From Stratiolaelaps scimitus (taxonomy: Eukaryota > Arthropoda > Arachnida > Mesostigmata > Laelapidae): a DNA stretch of 64,000 nucleotides. The notes below the pieces were generated by a model. That model was not told the DNA's origin, did not search any database, and saw only the letters and a list, made by a program, of their open reading frames with translations. Location: the NCBI GenBank assembly GCA_019614645.1, contig JABWDB010000008.1, positions 1,054,001 through 1,118,000 on the forward strand, read 5' to 3'. The stretch's first letter is position 1. Every line of letters starts with the position of its first letter. Below are positions 12,992-27,110 of this stretch, one piece after another. The position numbers and the translations under genes are program-made.

Positions 12992-15900
12992 TAGCATGTA
13001 GATGCCACAGCAATCATTTCTGAGAATGGAATATTTTCATTTTGAATAGTGACAAAGTAAATATGAGAAGACTTATCCATACAGTATACGCAATTATTAA
13101 TGCGAAATTCAGACTGATCACTAAGTCACCTGCTAAGGTTCCAAATAGCTAATCAATCGATAAAACGGGCTGGACTTCGACAACATAATAATCAAGCCTC
13201 CGTTAGACCGCATGAACTGTACAAAGTCTTTCACGAAAAACATAAGAAACGGCGAGAGCTACCGAGAAGAGTCTGCCTTAGAAAGTCTTCCCAGAGCTGC
13301 ACCGAATACAGGAGCATCGCTTCATGTAAAAATCGAGAATGAACTAGCTGATCAAAACGACAAATTGAAAGGTTTACAGGAGACAATCCAGCGTGCTTTG
13401 AGCTGGTGGTGGTGGTGGTCAATATGGAGAAGAAGTTATTATTCAATCGGTAGATCCTACAGCGTTATTTATGATGGTGTTAATCCTGGTATTATCGTTG
13501 CCGCTCGATCTATATAGACCGGGCCAGACTTATACAATATGAGTTGTAATGATTGCCTTCAGTGGGTGCTAATACTTAAACACAAATTCATATGGTTTGT
13601 ATTTGCTCGAATTTAGTATACCATTAAGCGGATGCATCTGCATACGAATGTTTACCCCTTCCGCCTTGCTTTCCCATAACTAAAGCAGTAAAAACAACAA
13701 TAATACGTTACGAACAGCAGCGACAACAAGGACCAACCACCGCGTAACCACAATAGATCATATTTGACATTTTCTCTGCCAATCGCCACAGTCGCTGCGG
13801 ATACCGCTGCAGCTGTTGTCACGATTGCGGCATGCGGCTGATGCAGACCCAGAGACAGCGAACAAAGGCTACCGACATCTCAGCCTACGCTCGTCCCAGC
13901 TTACCCAGCTCGAGTTTGCTTTCAAGATTAGGTTGATGATTTGTAAAGCCTGTGGCAGCGGTGGCGGTGACACCAGCCGCGTCGGTGCAATGCCCGCCGC
14001 CATCGGTGGCCCGCCCTCCACGGCAAACTAGCGTTGATTTGACGAGCTAGCGGACACCTCTGAGAGGGTGAGAGATGCCGATACGCCCCTATACGATGCT
14101 GTAACGCAGTAGCCACCGGCAGGACACCGCAGGTCCCGCAAGGTTCTGGTCACACACACACAAGAACACGAACACATATAGCTCACGCAGAACTCGGACG
14201 ATTAGGGGCCAACGGCAGAGGTTAGGACCATCTACTACTGATATCGCTGCATCGACAGAAACGCACCGCGAAGATTCGTGTAGTCGCAGTCTACTCGACG
14301 ATGAGTGACGAGCTCACAACAAGCCGACGATGAGGCCTTCGAAGATAGGCCAAATTGACCTGTGGGCGAAGGGTGCTCTTGCGGGTGAACCCTTAGTATC
14401 ATATATGTATGAGATTGGCAAACGAGCCCATTCTGCGTCCTGAATAAACCGGACCCGGGTAATGACGCGGATGCTCGATTCGACTCGCATCGTATGGACG
14501 ACACTTTCTGTAGCTTAGAGAAACGTTCGGGTGATCATTTGAAGGAGGAAAGATTCATAAGGCGCCAATAGACTGCCAATGACCGTGCGATTATTGAATT
14601 GAGTTCCGTTGCGGATGGAAGATCACCTCTCACCTCCTTCTACGACACACTAACTAACACACCGTGGAGACACAGTGACAACATGGTGGCCTCTCATCAG
14701 GCATTTCTCGGCAATTACTCGCGGTGAACGAGCTATGGGAGCTCATGGTACCTATCAATAACCCTATATATCAATGCATATGTGTGGTAATATGGGGAGT
14801 GCCTTAGAAATAGTTCGTTGTACCAGGTATGTACTATAAACGACCGGCAAACTATATAAGCGAAAAAATATATAATTGATATAAAATGTATATAAATATA
14901 TCAGTGATTTATCCCTACAGTGTCATCAAGTCCCGCTCATCACTTACTAAACTCCTGTACTCCATCCGAGCTCTTGAGCCTTCATTCGTCGATATTTGAT
15001 ATGCCTTAAATTGATAACTGTGGACTGCGTGTCGAACCTGTGACATGTTCGGCAGAGCGAAATGTGGTGGACTAAAGTGTTACAGCAGCACTTACTTTAC
15101 AGGACTAGGCTGGATCCAACAGGACCCCCATCAACTGTGTACTAGACTACGCCGTACACTCTGTCTTTGACGTATTCAGTAGGGGACGGGAACTTGGCCG
15201 CTCAGAAAGACGTTTACAACGAGGCCCGTGCGAGCTGGATGAGGATAGAAAAGAAAAAAAATGGGACTTAAAATATCACAGTTTTGGACAACGCCCGAAC
15301 TACAAGATGGCGGTCAGATGAAACTGTGGTTAGACCGTGCCAATCACTTACCCAAGATACCAATTTCGATGACAGCCTCCTCTAAGCCGACTCTAAGAAG
15401 GCAGACCCTGTTCACCCAGTGAACGTGACAGAAGAAGACTTCTCTTGAAGTTTCGTGCTTCATACTTGTGCCTTACCCCGTAGGTCAGGGCAGCCAAGGA
15501 GCGCAAACGCCTCCTATGCTGACCAAGTATTTAGAGGCGAAAACATTATATACAATAAGCGCGATATGTTGACAGGGTTATTACTATTTGATCATTTGAG
15601 GCCCATAACAACTATAGAAATCATAGGTCCTATAGAATTTTCAATGTGCATCGTTTATCCCACTCAGTATTAGCTTGAATATATGAACTCTCTTATTTCC
15701 GTTCGATTTCCCCATACACACTCGGCCGAGCTATAGCTTAGCCACCATAATGGAAATACGGCAACATCAATTGAGATCTCACAACCGCCGACCCAGCTGA
15801 GAGACCCGTTGTAGATGGGTGGCCAGACCGTAAACATCGAACCCGTTTACACCGAATCGCCGCGCTGCGACTATCAGTAAGGAAACTCGAAGAGAGATAC

Positions 15901-16300
15901 TGTTGCTCATTAGCCTCAGAAAGCCAATAGAGAAAGGAGTTGCCCTCAAACAACGAATTTTCCCCATAACATTAGTGCTACTATATGTAGCTGTCGGTAG
16001 CCCCGGAATGAGCGAACACATCGATCTCACACTACAACAGGCGCGCACATACAAAAATACATAGAAGGTACATTGACGTATGGACCCTTTCAGCGAAAAA
16101 CAGGTCTTGACATTTCAACAAATATTCTATCGGATTAGCAAGGTATTGTATGCAAAGCGACGCAAGTTTAGTGTTCAATACGAGACATGCATTATTTTTC
16201 ATACACACAGTGCCGTATCCTCAACGCAGGTCCCAGCCAAATGTCGTTCATTTCAAGTATAACAAGTACTATGGATATTTGTTTTCGATTTAAAAAAATG

Positions 16301-16525
16301 TACATATACAATAATTGCAGAAGCAGTTGGGAACCGGGGTGTCAGGCCGCATAACGTCATGATCGACCCCGAGGGAGGCGATCCCTCTCTGCTTCTGGAC
16401 AACGAGGGGAAGGCGTTTCGATAGGGAAGATCCTGTGCGCGTCCTCCATCAGCCTGTGGTAGACTCCTTCGATTAAGTTAGCAGTGAGGGGGCCGTGGCC
16501 GCATAGGGTTTCGAGAGATCACTTG
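16301..16525 (-). repeat. Dispersed repeat copy (26.5-kb family), partial
   Basis: The reverse complement aligns with 26660-26901: shared blocks include CGAAACCCTA.GCGGCCAC, GGAGTCTACCA.AGGCTGAT, CCTGACACCC and a common 3' end CCCAACTGC..C then AATTATTGTATAT. One frame preserves a GVYHRL peptide in both copies, hinting at former coding sequence. Confidence 0.7.
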
Positions 16526-16730
16526 ATTTTGAAACAGCCGCGTCGCTTGTCCGCTTATCAACGAGGTACACAATAACTATGTAAAGCTCTAATGCAATAA
16601 AAATCCCGTTTCGTATATTCATCCACGGTCAAATGAGCTGCCAAGTGAGAGATGGCCACAGATATGAGAGTCTACGACACAACGGTTTTGTTATACATTA
16701 AACCACATTATAGTCTAAAGCGCCGGCTCA

Positions 16731-16773
16731 CTCTCTCTCTCTACACACATATATATATATATATATATATATT
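16731..16773. repeat. (CT)n and (TA)n compound microsatellite
   Basis: A CTCTCTCTCTCT run followed by ACACA and then alternating AT. Confidence 0.85.
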
Positions 16774-19334
16774 ATGTATACATAAAAAAAATTCGTTTCC
16801 AGGCTGCCAGAATCTTCACCTGACATAATTTTCATCCAGTCCTCATTTGGGCTATTCCCCGACGCCTTTCGTCCACAAGTAAAATATTATAAAATAATCA
16901 TTTTTATTTTCTTTACATAACGTTTTGGTTAGAAGCTACTTAGAATGACCTAAAACACGAACTATCTACGCCGTATTCACTCTAAACAGGACGCGGGGAG
17001 CATTGGTCTCCCGTTAAAGTGCTTCTTATAATATTAGACCTAACCTGCGGTAGCGTTACTAATCACAACAGCACATTTGCTGCCCTGAGCGATGTTTGTC
17101 TCGTTTCAGTCTAACAAATGAGCCCGGTTAGCTTCGGTGTCAGTTGGCACAGTAGAGGCTGGCGGCTTTGGCGGGCAATGCGACATAATATACTACGACA
17201 TTCACCATCGGAGAAGATAGACACTTCATTTGCGGTTGAAGGCTTATTTAGGGATACACGTAAACATGTCCGTTCACCTATGGGGAGTTTGTGCACTAGA
17301 GGTATCGGTACCCGCGCTACCTCACGCGCTAACGACGAAGACCATAACGAAGAAGGCTGCGTGACGGAACGACCAGAAAACGAGACAGCAACGTGATTTA
17401 GATAATTTGATATGACACGTAGTGCAAAATGCTTCAGGGATAGCTCGGCTGATTCGAATTGTCAACTCGAGGATGTACTGTATTATTAGTAGCACTAACT
17501 GTTACTAACTGTTTCGAGCAATCTACGGGGCGGCAGGTCTGCGAAGCGTCATTTTAGGTTTTTCTCGCATGCATCGTATATTAGCGAGGTGCTGACTCTT
17601 CTACAATGTGCACGACATGACTAGGAAACTATATTGGACTCGAGCAGCGTCAACTAGAATGAGATATGCCTATATTGTATTTGGCCACCCGATTCAATAC
17701 GAGAGCCCTCATAAGTTTGCCTCTGCTTTTCATGTTAGGTAAACAGTAAGACAGAGCATCAGAGAAGAGCTATGGAAGTTATACAAGCTTCGACTTCGAT
17801 TTGTATTGAGCATTATGAAAAGCAGCAACAAGGGCTGCAGGCCACCGCGTTGCTAATTTGATTTGTGATGACAACTATTATGGTTATATGGCTATGATCC
17901 TATGGAGCACGCCTCATGAGTGGCTGATATGAACAAGGCAAGGGGACCATGTCCCGCTGTGCACACCTGCACTCTGTGATCCGATTTTCCCTCATCTGCG
18001 TAGCATCTCTACCGGAAGCAGTCCCAACGGTTTTATTGCCGATCACTCGGTATACGTATACAACGCTGCCTAAATCCACAGTAAAGGTCGTCCATTGAAT
18101 TGCCATAAATGTTACACAGTGAGGACAGGCCTCCACATCCCGAATATAACGAATGACTATATATATATATCAAGAACAACCCACACAGATAATATGCCTA
18201 GGTGAGTTGAATAGTATAATACATGTTTTTCATTGAGTTATGTTAAATAGTACGATGCGAACACGCACACATAGATCAAGTATTACTCTGTGTACAAGCA
18301 GAATATAGCTATCCTAAACGTCGATAGTGTCCATATGCAAACGAACAGAGGGTCTTATGCACGTAGCATTGGCTCGAATCTGATATTCAGCTTGGTACAG
18401 AACATTGTTAGACGGCCTATCGTAGCATCAAGCACGTTCTCAGAGTAGCCTGACTTCTGGCGATAAAATAAGATCGACTTTGCTTAGTACGGATTATAAT
18501 AATGATATTGGCTTCTGCTTCTGAAACAAACCAGACCGGTCACTGAATCGGGCCGCAACCACTAGTCAATGCAATTTCATCTGATAAATCGCCGGTTATG
18601 GAAGGGTGACGCGTGGAGATCTCCAAAGGATTTTGCAGAGGCAGTTATTCTGGTTGGCCCCTCTGAAAAATTTGCATACAAGGCTCAGCCCTAAGCCCTC
18701 GACGAATATATTGAATGTGTAATGTGTGAATGCACGGGAGTATGCAGCTATCCAAGAAGAGAAGCACAATGTTTCTGATCAATACAGCTCAGCTTAGAAA
18801 ATAGATATTTGTTCTGTTAAGTGCTCGGCTCTTCATATCGATAAACGTGTAGATTTTTGTAACGAAATCACTGTGGCTGCTCTCTGGTGGATTGAGTTGG
18901 ATGAGTTAGAAAATAGATTAAGTCTATAAAAAAAATAATAACCCTTCGAGAAGAGGCAATCGATGGAAAAGTTCCACTTTTGACAGTGCGAGCTGAAGCT
19001 GGGACATGTTTGATCGAAGAGGATTTCCTCAAATGTCCAAAAAAGCCTCTGATGGCAAAAATAAAATTAAAAGCGATCCTTATGTATTAGCAAAGTGTCC
19101 ATACATCTATCCGTGCATAAGTTCGCGTATCGCACTGACGTCCCTGAACGAGGTGGCTTGCTTGAGTATTGTCAATGACTATTTCTGGCCAAGTCTCGCA
19201 GCGTCTTCGAACCGAATATCGCAACTCGAAACGGTTTTGGGCTAGACGATTTGTCAGTGAACACATCGATTTGTCATGTCTACATACTGGTTCTTTGGTG
19301 TGCTTTCTTAACAGTTACGAATGTCTGTTGACGA

Positions 19335-19364
19335 ATATATATATATGTATATATATATGTATAC
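19335..19364. repeat. Imperfect (TA)n microsatellite
   Basis: Alternating AT interrupted by TGTAT units. No gene nearby. Confidence 0.75.
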
Positions 19365-20227
19365 CGGCGAAGGGACTTTGTAACTTTGTTCCTTTAAAAA
19401 TTCATAAGAACGTTCTCTTTAAAATTTTTCTCTCTAATTTCGATTAATCAAACCGACCTAGCTGTCTCAAATTGTGGGACATATGACCGAGTGATTTTTT
19501 CCTTACCAGGCTTATCGGGCCTGTCTCGCCCCTAACTCCCTTTCCTTCTCTCGGGAGGAAAGGCTGCTTCCACAAAGAAAATATCGATTCAAGGCCAATG
19601 TCTAACAGCATCCATATCGAGAATGGCTAGGCCATACAGGACCGTAGTAGACTTGGACCTAGACCTAGATTCGGCGTAGTCGATACAACTCCGTCTGTCC
19701 GACGCTGTCTGCTTGGCAACGGCATTGGTCGCGCAGCGTGCGCAGCCTTTTGTACAATGGGTCTTTATGACCATGGGAGCGTGTGGCTGCGGCAGCCAGA
19801 CGAAAAAGATTCGTCTTGCTTCCGTGCTAGCAAGAACGGCCCGGTTTCTCGGTACAGTTTGTATGCCACAGCTAGTTTGCTACACACTATCATTGTAGTC
19901 ATCCATATCGTACTTTACGTACGTATGTAGACCTTTATGCTCGGCCAGACCGATTCCATTGGCGTCCTGCCAGGACGTCGAAACCAACCAATTGACACCT
20001 TTCCGGCAAGCAGACAGCCTTGCAGGCAGCGTTCCATTATTGCAAGTATCTATACAAGGCTGAACATTTTGCGTAGCACGCATTCGAGGGCAAGGGAACA
20101 CGTGGCCACGTACCGGGATGGAGGAGTGTGAGGATGCTCTCTTTCGTAATTTGCCGGCATTATCCGAAACCGCAACCGTATCAGAGAGAGAGAAGGGAAC
20201 TTTACCCAGTGACATTATATTAGCAAA

Positions 20228-20290
20228 CCGTGGCTTAGTGGACGAACGCTAGCCAGATATGTAAAGGACCGAATTCGAATGTGGGCGAAC
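20228..20290 (+). repeat. tRNA-like sequence, degenerate (SINE head or tRNA relic)
   Basis: GGCTTAGTGGACGAACGC resembles a pol III A-box and, about 40 bases on, CCGAATTCGAATGTGGG resembles a B-box and T-arm. No clean acceptor stem can be drawn, so I do not call a working tRNA. Confidence 0.35.
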
Positions 20291-23200
20291 TAATTCGCAT
20301 GGAAATTGCTATAATAAATTGAAAGATTGGTCTCGGCGCGGCTAGCGTCTGCCATAGCGTCGTTTGATCCTTGGTGTAGAGACAGTTTTCTTTGAAGGAC
20401 AACACAGCTGTTGCATCATCGTGCCGTCATGTACCAGGAGACATTGAAGAAGCCTAGATAAATCAAACAACAAGCCGAACCCATTGATGTGTAGAACATT
20501 ACTCCCTCCATCTATAGAACAAAAACAGATAAATCAAATATGCCCTCATGCAACTACATGGCGTGGGCACTTCGGTCTGATTCAACCGAAGAATTACACA
20601 CGATAGAACCGGCAAAACGTTCTAGCATCCAGTGGCGAATTCTACAGTGCCCAAGAAAAAGACAGGAATTGGGTATTTCATCGTAGTTTAGGTTACGATA
20701 GCGTTTTGTAGCTAGCAATGAGAGAAGAAAGTTGTTTGCCATGAATTTGTGAAACGCTTTCGGGCTATCTAATGCCGATATTATAGCTACCAAAGGTAAC
20801 GAATTCGCTCGAAAGCGAGGGAGACCCGAGCTAGGTCCCTCGGTACTTTGCAGATGCCGCCTTAGCTGTTGCGGGAATAGGAGGAGAATATCGAGTAGTT
20901 CATGCTGAGAACGTCAATTGACTATCATCGGTGGCGCTTATTATATTCAGTGAGCTGACATGAGGTTCATGTACCGGATACCGGAACCGTTAAAATGAGT
21001 ACATATAAAAATCTATTTATAGTTAGCGAACGCTTGAAAATGTATGACGATAGCTTCATGGCGGAATATTTAGGTTTGGAACACGGTAATCTTCTGCTAT
21101 TACCCCAGCGCAGTGTATTTTAATCGCTAATTTCATTGTGTTTTAAATCATCCCGCGCACTTAGTTCATTTGTAAGCATCTTTGTAAATATTTACAATTG
21201 TGCGTGATGAAGAAATGTGTAGAAATAAGTGTGTAGTTTTTATCAATAGCGCATCTGCTTGACATATCTGCTTTATTCCCCAAACGCCTGACAGATTTCA
21301 AAGAAGATAGGATGCAACGGCAGGAACTGACTTGCCTCTCCATCGCCTGTATATTGTGTACCCTCAATTTCGCCTATAATCAGGCCATGCATATGCCAAT
21401 ACGTTCTTGTCCGATACACATATCGGCTCAAACAAAGCCTGCATATGACAACAAAGCACCACTCTTAGCTTATATGTTTACGGACACAGACCGTGATAAT
21501 GGTCTGACCCCTTGTTCCGCCGATATTCCTGTACAGTATATATATATATAGCTGTTATGTTTCTCTAGCCTTTTTTACTAGCGAAGTCTCTTCGCAATGC
21601 AGGTCTGCTCCAGCAATTCAAACGAGCCTTATAGGTCTCTTAGCGAGTACTAGAATGAGCGCTCCCAGCCTTAGCATCAGAGGCGTAACAGAAACCCTAG
21701 AAAGATCAGCCACATAGAGATATCCCAAAGTGTAGAGAATTTTCTCATCACGCCTTGTTTTGAATTAATTTTGCTCATGAAGACGTTCGCGTACTCTTAT
21801 AGTTCAATTTATTTTCTATAGATACCTGTAAAAAATCGCTCAATCGTATTCAAAGTGTTTTACAGTGGACAATAGATCAGTATGACATAAATTGTACCTG
21901 CCAAAACTGTCAGAATGAAACTTCAGTGCTCAGATGAATAGACCAAGCCACGCGCGAGGAATCACTCATGTTGACGTGAAGTTAACATTTGACATGGGCC
22001 AAACGAGGCCTTCTGTACCACACGGTCCTCCTTATCTCCGGTGTTATCCGACGAACCTATATCTAGGCTTGTTCCTTTAATTGAAGGCTTCCACATGGCG
22101 CGCGCACACATACGTGTCGTCACACACGAGGTGAAGCTTAAGCGGGAACTGATTTCCTATGACGATTGCGTCTTCACTCCCGGTCAGCGACCGTCAGCAA
22201 CCTTCGCCTCTTCAACCTCAGCGGTCGATCACAAAAAAGCAAATCGCAGTGAGCCTCCCTTTCGATCGCCTTGTAACACAATGTGACACGAGTTTCGCGG
22301 GAAAAAAAGCCGACAAAGACGACTCTAAAATGGATGTTTGCATTCGCAACATTGTCCTCAGGCGGGATAGCTTTTTGCTTTGGTGATTGAAGAGTGCTTC
22401 GTCTGGACACGGTGCAGCAGCCTCGCGATTGTCTTACGATGCTCGGCTGTCAATATTCATCTTGACTCGCATACGCCCTGACGATCTGATTATTTGCTGT
22501 GCCCCCGTGTGAGACATCTATAAAGGTGAACGAGCCCCTGCTTGTTCGCTACCAGTACGACTGAGATGCTATACTTGCTAAGATGCTATATTTGTAGCAG
22601 AGAGTTCCCCGACTCTATTGTTTCCCCTCTAGCTATAAGCTTTGAACATACAGCCATTCAACACCATCTGCGATATCTACGTATAACTGTAACAGTTGCG
22701 AGAAATGACTTCACAATTCGCGCCATAATAGTCATCGGGTACATTACGGGTCACGGCATCCCGCAGCTACTGTATGAGATTTTAGGTAAGCAAGACATGG
22801 TTAATACATGCTTGCGCTATTGTTGGAACTATACTTAGTTTACTATATGTTGGAGAAAGTTATTGCAAAATACTAAGCAGGTACTTAGTATTCCGTATCT
22901 GATCTTGAAGTATTTGATCCTATGGATAGAACGAAGTACGCTCTTATTGCCGATGATGAACTAGCCATCTGCCATCGGCCCTCCCTTCCCGGCTCTGAGG
23001 GTGAGTTCGTATAACAAAAAACTTTCTTTTCACATTCGAAAATGACTTCTCTGAGCAGCGCTAATACTGAGCAACTTGAAAGACGATTGCAAGCTAAGTC
23101 AATCCATGTTATCGAAAACAACTAGACATCCCTTTTTTTTTTGGCAATGCCTTATGCATAGCTATGCATATGTTTAAGCTTGAATATAAAGCCTCGCCGT

Positions 23201-25801
23201 ATACACATCCGGATATAAAAGCCTGATCGTACGGTCTTTAAAGTTTAAAGTCTTTAAAATCTTCAGTTCACCTAAACTGAACCTGTCAATAAACGTTTCT
23301 CGTGGCGGACGCCCCACTTCCCAAGAGCAAAATGTATAACATTCTGGCCGTATTAAGGAGGGGTATCTTACGCTTAGATCGAATTGACCGAGCATGGCCT
23401 TGGTGACGCTGATCTCGAGTATTTTTCGGTTGACATCATCATACTTTGCGTCAACTCGTAAAGGAAATCTGATTCTAATCTTTTACAATTTCTCCATGAA
23501 CTCATCACGCTCCTTCGTTGTATTCGAAAATCGACGTCGCTAGTAAAAGGCTAGAGGGAGATTTTGAGCCATTGTACGTGCGTGTCATTGGCGCAGATCA
23601 GAACAGCATTAGCAAACGCCTGAAGTCAAAGGGAAACACTTCTAACCTTTAACCCAGCTACATCGATGGCTGCCATAAATCACGATATTCCTTCATAGGT
23701 TTTTTCGGCTTTTAAACAGATGTCTCTTCCCGTTTATCACACTCCACAAAAAGTACACGGTCTTCTGCGAAGCAGATACAAATTTCCAACAACGCGTCGA
23801 CGTCGTTTTTGCCGCTAAAGCTGGGCTCGGGTGACATTGATGATGTACCCACATGAGAAATATGAGCGTGAAGACAACCGATGAATGCCGCCGAACGCTT
23901 TAACGCGTATGGTTAGGGGCGTTTTTGGGTTGTACGTTCCGAGTTGCAACCGCGACCCGTATGACCTTCGAATACAAACGATTGGTAGTCTTTGAACTGT
24001 CACACCGGTACACCCCAACGGGTGGAAAGGTTTGTCATACTGAATTATAATAGCTTTATTAACCTCTACCGGAAAGGTGGCAAGCGACTAAATGGGCTTT
24101 CTTTCGACTAAACTTTCCCCGTGCAGTTCGAGGCCTTTGCCGACCGGGACCTGAGGGGTCTGACAGTGAGCGATACGCTGGTTGCTTCACATATGTCAAC
24201 GGCAAAGCAAGACGCGGTCCAGAGGTGTCCTCAGCTACGCAGACAGAAAAGCTCTATCTGCTCAAGTGTGAGAAGTTATCACATGAGTGCGAATTATCGC
24301 CTCCAGGTGGCCGCTCACTTGGGGCCTGCTTGGGAAAGGTGAGCCTTTAGCGACATTCGAGAATTGAACCTTTCGCTTGAATGTTCATTTTAAGCGACCG
24401 TCTTCGTTGTCAGGCGTTTGTGCTTACCGAGATCTTAGCAGGGCTGAATTTAATTTACATATATGTGCAGTACACAAGATTACTACTTGTACGAAATTCA
24501 AAATCGAAGTCTCTCGTATTGCTCATGGAAAGACACTCGCTTATGATAGACCACATACTTCGGGATATAGGAAGAGCTGCCCCGCACTGTATGATCAATC
24601 ATTACCAAGTACGCTCCGATGAGCTATGCCAAAGACTTTCCCAATTTCTAATTCCATTTACGCTTGTTGCTATATTGTGCCAACAGTTTCGCCGTTAAGT
24701 TTTCACGTCACGTACAAGTAATTAGTCGTTCACGTAATCGAGGAGCATAGTTTGAATCCCTACAGCTATGGTAAAAGCCGCTAATCACCCCAATAATAAA
24801 TTCATGCCGCCCCTCTGTACCATAGGGTAGCATAGCTGAAGAAGGTAATCGCAGCACAGATGATTATGATTATTTCGCATCCTTGTCGCTAAGTCGACAA
24901 CGTGTTAATATAATTAAACCTATATTAAACTGTATCCACCCCATTTAATATTCCACTATTGTGTCTATTTCCCCGTAGGTTCCCCCTACTTCTAAATGCG
25001 AGCCAGCATCAAATCGCAACTCTCTAAAGTCATACCACCTTCCCATCTGCATGCCGGCCATAGTCGAAGTGCTAACGAAAGCCTTTGTCAACCTGTTCAA
25101 CGATTAACGATTTCTTCTCCCACAAAAACAGCTGTCCTTGGCCATACTTAACAAGGCAGCTAAACGCGCAAAATGGTTCAGTGGTGGCGTTTGCTTAATG
25201 ATACTTTTTCCTTTATGTGTTCTTGCTTCAAGAGGACATAGCAGGAGAGAGAGAGAGAGAGTTACAGGCGCAAACGAAATGCTCGGTCACAGTCTCACAA
25301 GATAAATGGATGGCCTACTTGCAAAAACAATAGATGCCGGCTATGTTGTGCGTTTGGCTACGATTGCACGCCAAGCGTTTGTAGCGGTGCGGACGAAGGC
25401 AACTTTCACCGATCGATATTGTTGCGGTTGACATCATCTCTTTGAGCTAAGTCGTCACGATCAGCCCGGATTTAACAATCGGATCTATGAGAAGTTATTA
25501 TTATATTTACTCTATTAGAACAACGCTCGTAGTACGTCATTAATAACCAACAGTGATGTTATGCAGTAAAATCTCTTATATACCTGCTAGGGTGGGGGTG
25601 CCCACTGCTTGTTTTCGCCACAATCAAAAAAAACCGCTCGCGTTTGAACTTTTCGCCGCTTCCAGCAGCTCCCTTTACAACCGCTGCTGCAAATCCCATT
25701 CACTCTGTGTTGATATTCTCTCCTACAAAAAGCGTGAGCGAATGCACACGAAATAGGACCATCGGTGGCTTCTTGGCCCGAAAGCTCTCGTGACGCACGA
25801 T

Positions 25802-25823
25802 CAAACGCGTTCCCGAACGCGTT
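25802..25823. repeat. Doubled AACGCGTT palindrome
   Basis: AACGCGTT-CCCG-AACGCGTT: an 8-bp palindrome repeated with a 4-base spacer, at the edge of the GC-richer open stretch at 25.8-26.5 kb. Confidence 0.5.
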
Positions 25824-26481
25824 ACAAAGCTCTTCGTTCAGAGCAAGCGAACACAGCCGAGCCGTCGTAGCGCTGCTTGTTTGAAGAGCGGGGCGTCGCA
25901 GTCGCGTCTTCGTTATCGTATCCGAGTTGAGCAGCTTTAAAGGGGAACGAGTAGCGCTTAAAGGAGAATGATACTAAATGAATCAATGGCTCAAACGGAG
26001 GATTTATGGAGGGCCCGCGCGGAAATGGAAAGAAAAGGATGAAGGAAGATTGCATAGACACACAACGAGGAACTGGCCTAACCCAACGACGAAGCGGCCG
26101 ACAGATACAAATAGAACGAGACAATGAACGAATCGAAAACGGGTTCTCGGCTTCGGCTCCGGTCACTCGTCGAAAGTCAAAGACAAAGGACTCAAAAACC
26201 GCCCAGTAACTAACTCGCCGATAGAGCTGCGTTTCCATCTTCGTTACGCGTCTAGTCTTCAAGCGACGACCCGGCGTATGCCGGCACTCTCTTTGATTTG
26301 GCCCTTTGATCGTTGTATGTATTCTATCACGAGTGGAAAGGCAAGAAGGATAGCTTATTATACGAGCCATTCCCTTGGTTAGCCAGATTTCATACGATGC
26401 ATGGAAATATGAATAGCCTTGGCATTTGAATAATTCAACGGGACTGCTACAGCAATCAAGGGTATCTTGTCGAAGTCTCAA
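25822..26481 (-). other. Long open stretch, 219 codons, not recognised
   Basis: The longest uninterrupted frame inside the K2P intron. The translation is rich in Arg, Ser and Phe with no domain, signal peptide or low-complexity pattern I recognise, and the opposite strand is also partly open, which points to GC-rich composition rather than selection. It could be a promoter-proximal or CpG-rich segment, or an exon of a nested gene. Confidence 0.2.
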
Positions 26482-26522
26482 GATTTAATTAGACACTTGC
26501 TGGAATTGGGGTAAGACATTAG

Positions 26523-26901
26523 GAAAGGTGAGGTCAAGATTTATTAGAGGAACTGCAATTTTTACCATGGGTGGCAAAAAGGGGATATAGCACTTTCTGG
26601 TGTCAACCACTGGGCAACCATTTCTGATAGGCGATCTCTCGTTCGGAGCAAGCTAACGAAAACAACGAAACCTTCGAAACCCTAGGCGGCCACTGCTCCC
26701 TCAATGACAATTTCCTCGAGGGAGTCTACCATAGGCTGATCCGAGCACCGGGCACAAGCTCGCAGAATCCTTCGATCTGCAGCGCCTTTCCCTTGCTGGG
26801 AGGCAAACAGGCAGTGCCATCGTCCCCTTCAGGACTATGACGGCCTCGACCTCAGCCTGACACCCAGTCCCCAACTGCATCACTAATTATTGTATATTTT
26901 A
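26523..26901 (+). repeat. Dispersed repeat, longest copy of its family
   Basis: Begins GGAAAGGTGAGGTCAAGATT with TTATTAGAGGAACTGCAATTT and ends AACTGCATCACTAATTATTG. Other copies are 16301-16525 (minus) and 5'-end fragments at 5656 and 44603. A mid-part frame reads EGVYHRLIR, shared with the 16-kb copy. It lacks visible RT or DDE motifs; a truncated retroelement or a SINE with a coding-derived body is possible. Confidence 0.65.
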
Positions 26902-27079
26902 AGACACACAATCATATTAAATAAGGGCATATATACCTCCTGAGTGTACGCAGCAGATTTTAATTTGTCAAAATGTGTTCCCGCCAATTCGAACATTATG
27001 TCATACATACCATCATTTTTCATTATTCGGACGAGCTACCTCCTATCTTTTTTTTAAGAGGTTAAAGGTAAATCCTGTA

Positions 27080-27110
27080 CGGACACCAGGCCTCACACTG
27101 AGGTGTTTGT
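27080..27110 (+). repeat. SINE body fragment
   Basis: GGACACCAGGCCTCACACTG then AGGTGTTTG matches the body of the composite element at 9.1 kb (opposite strand). No tRNA-like head is attached here. Confidence 0.5.
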
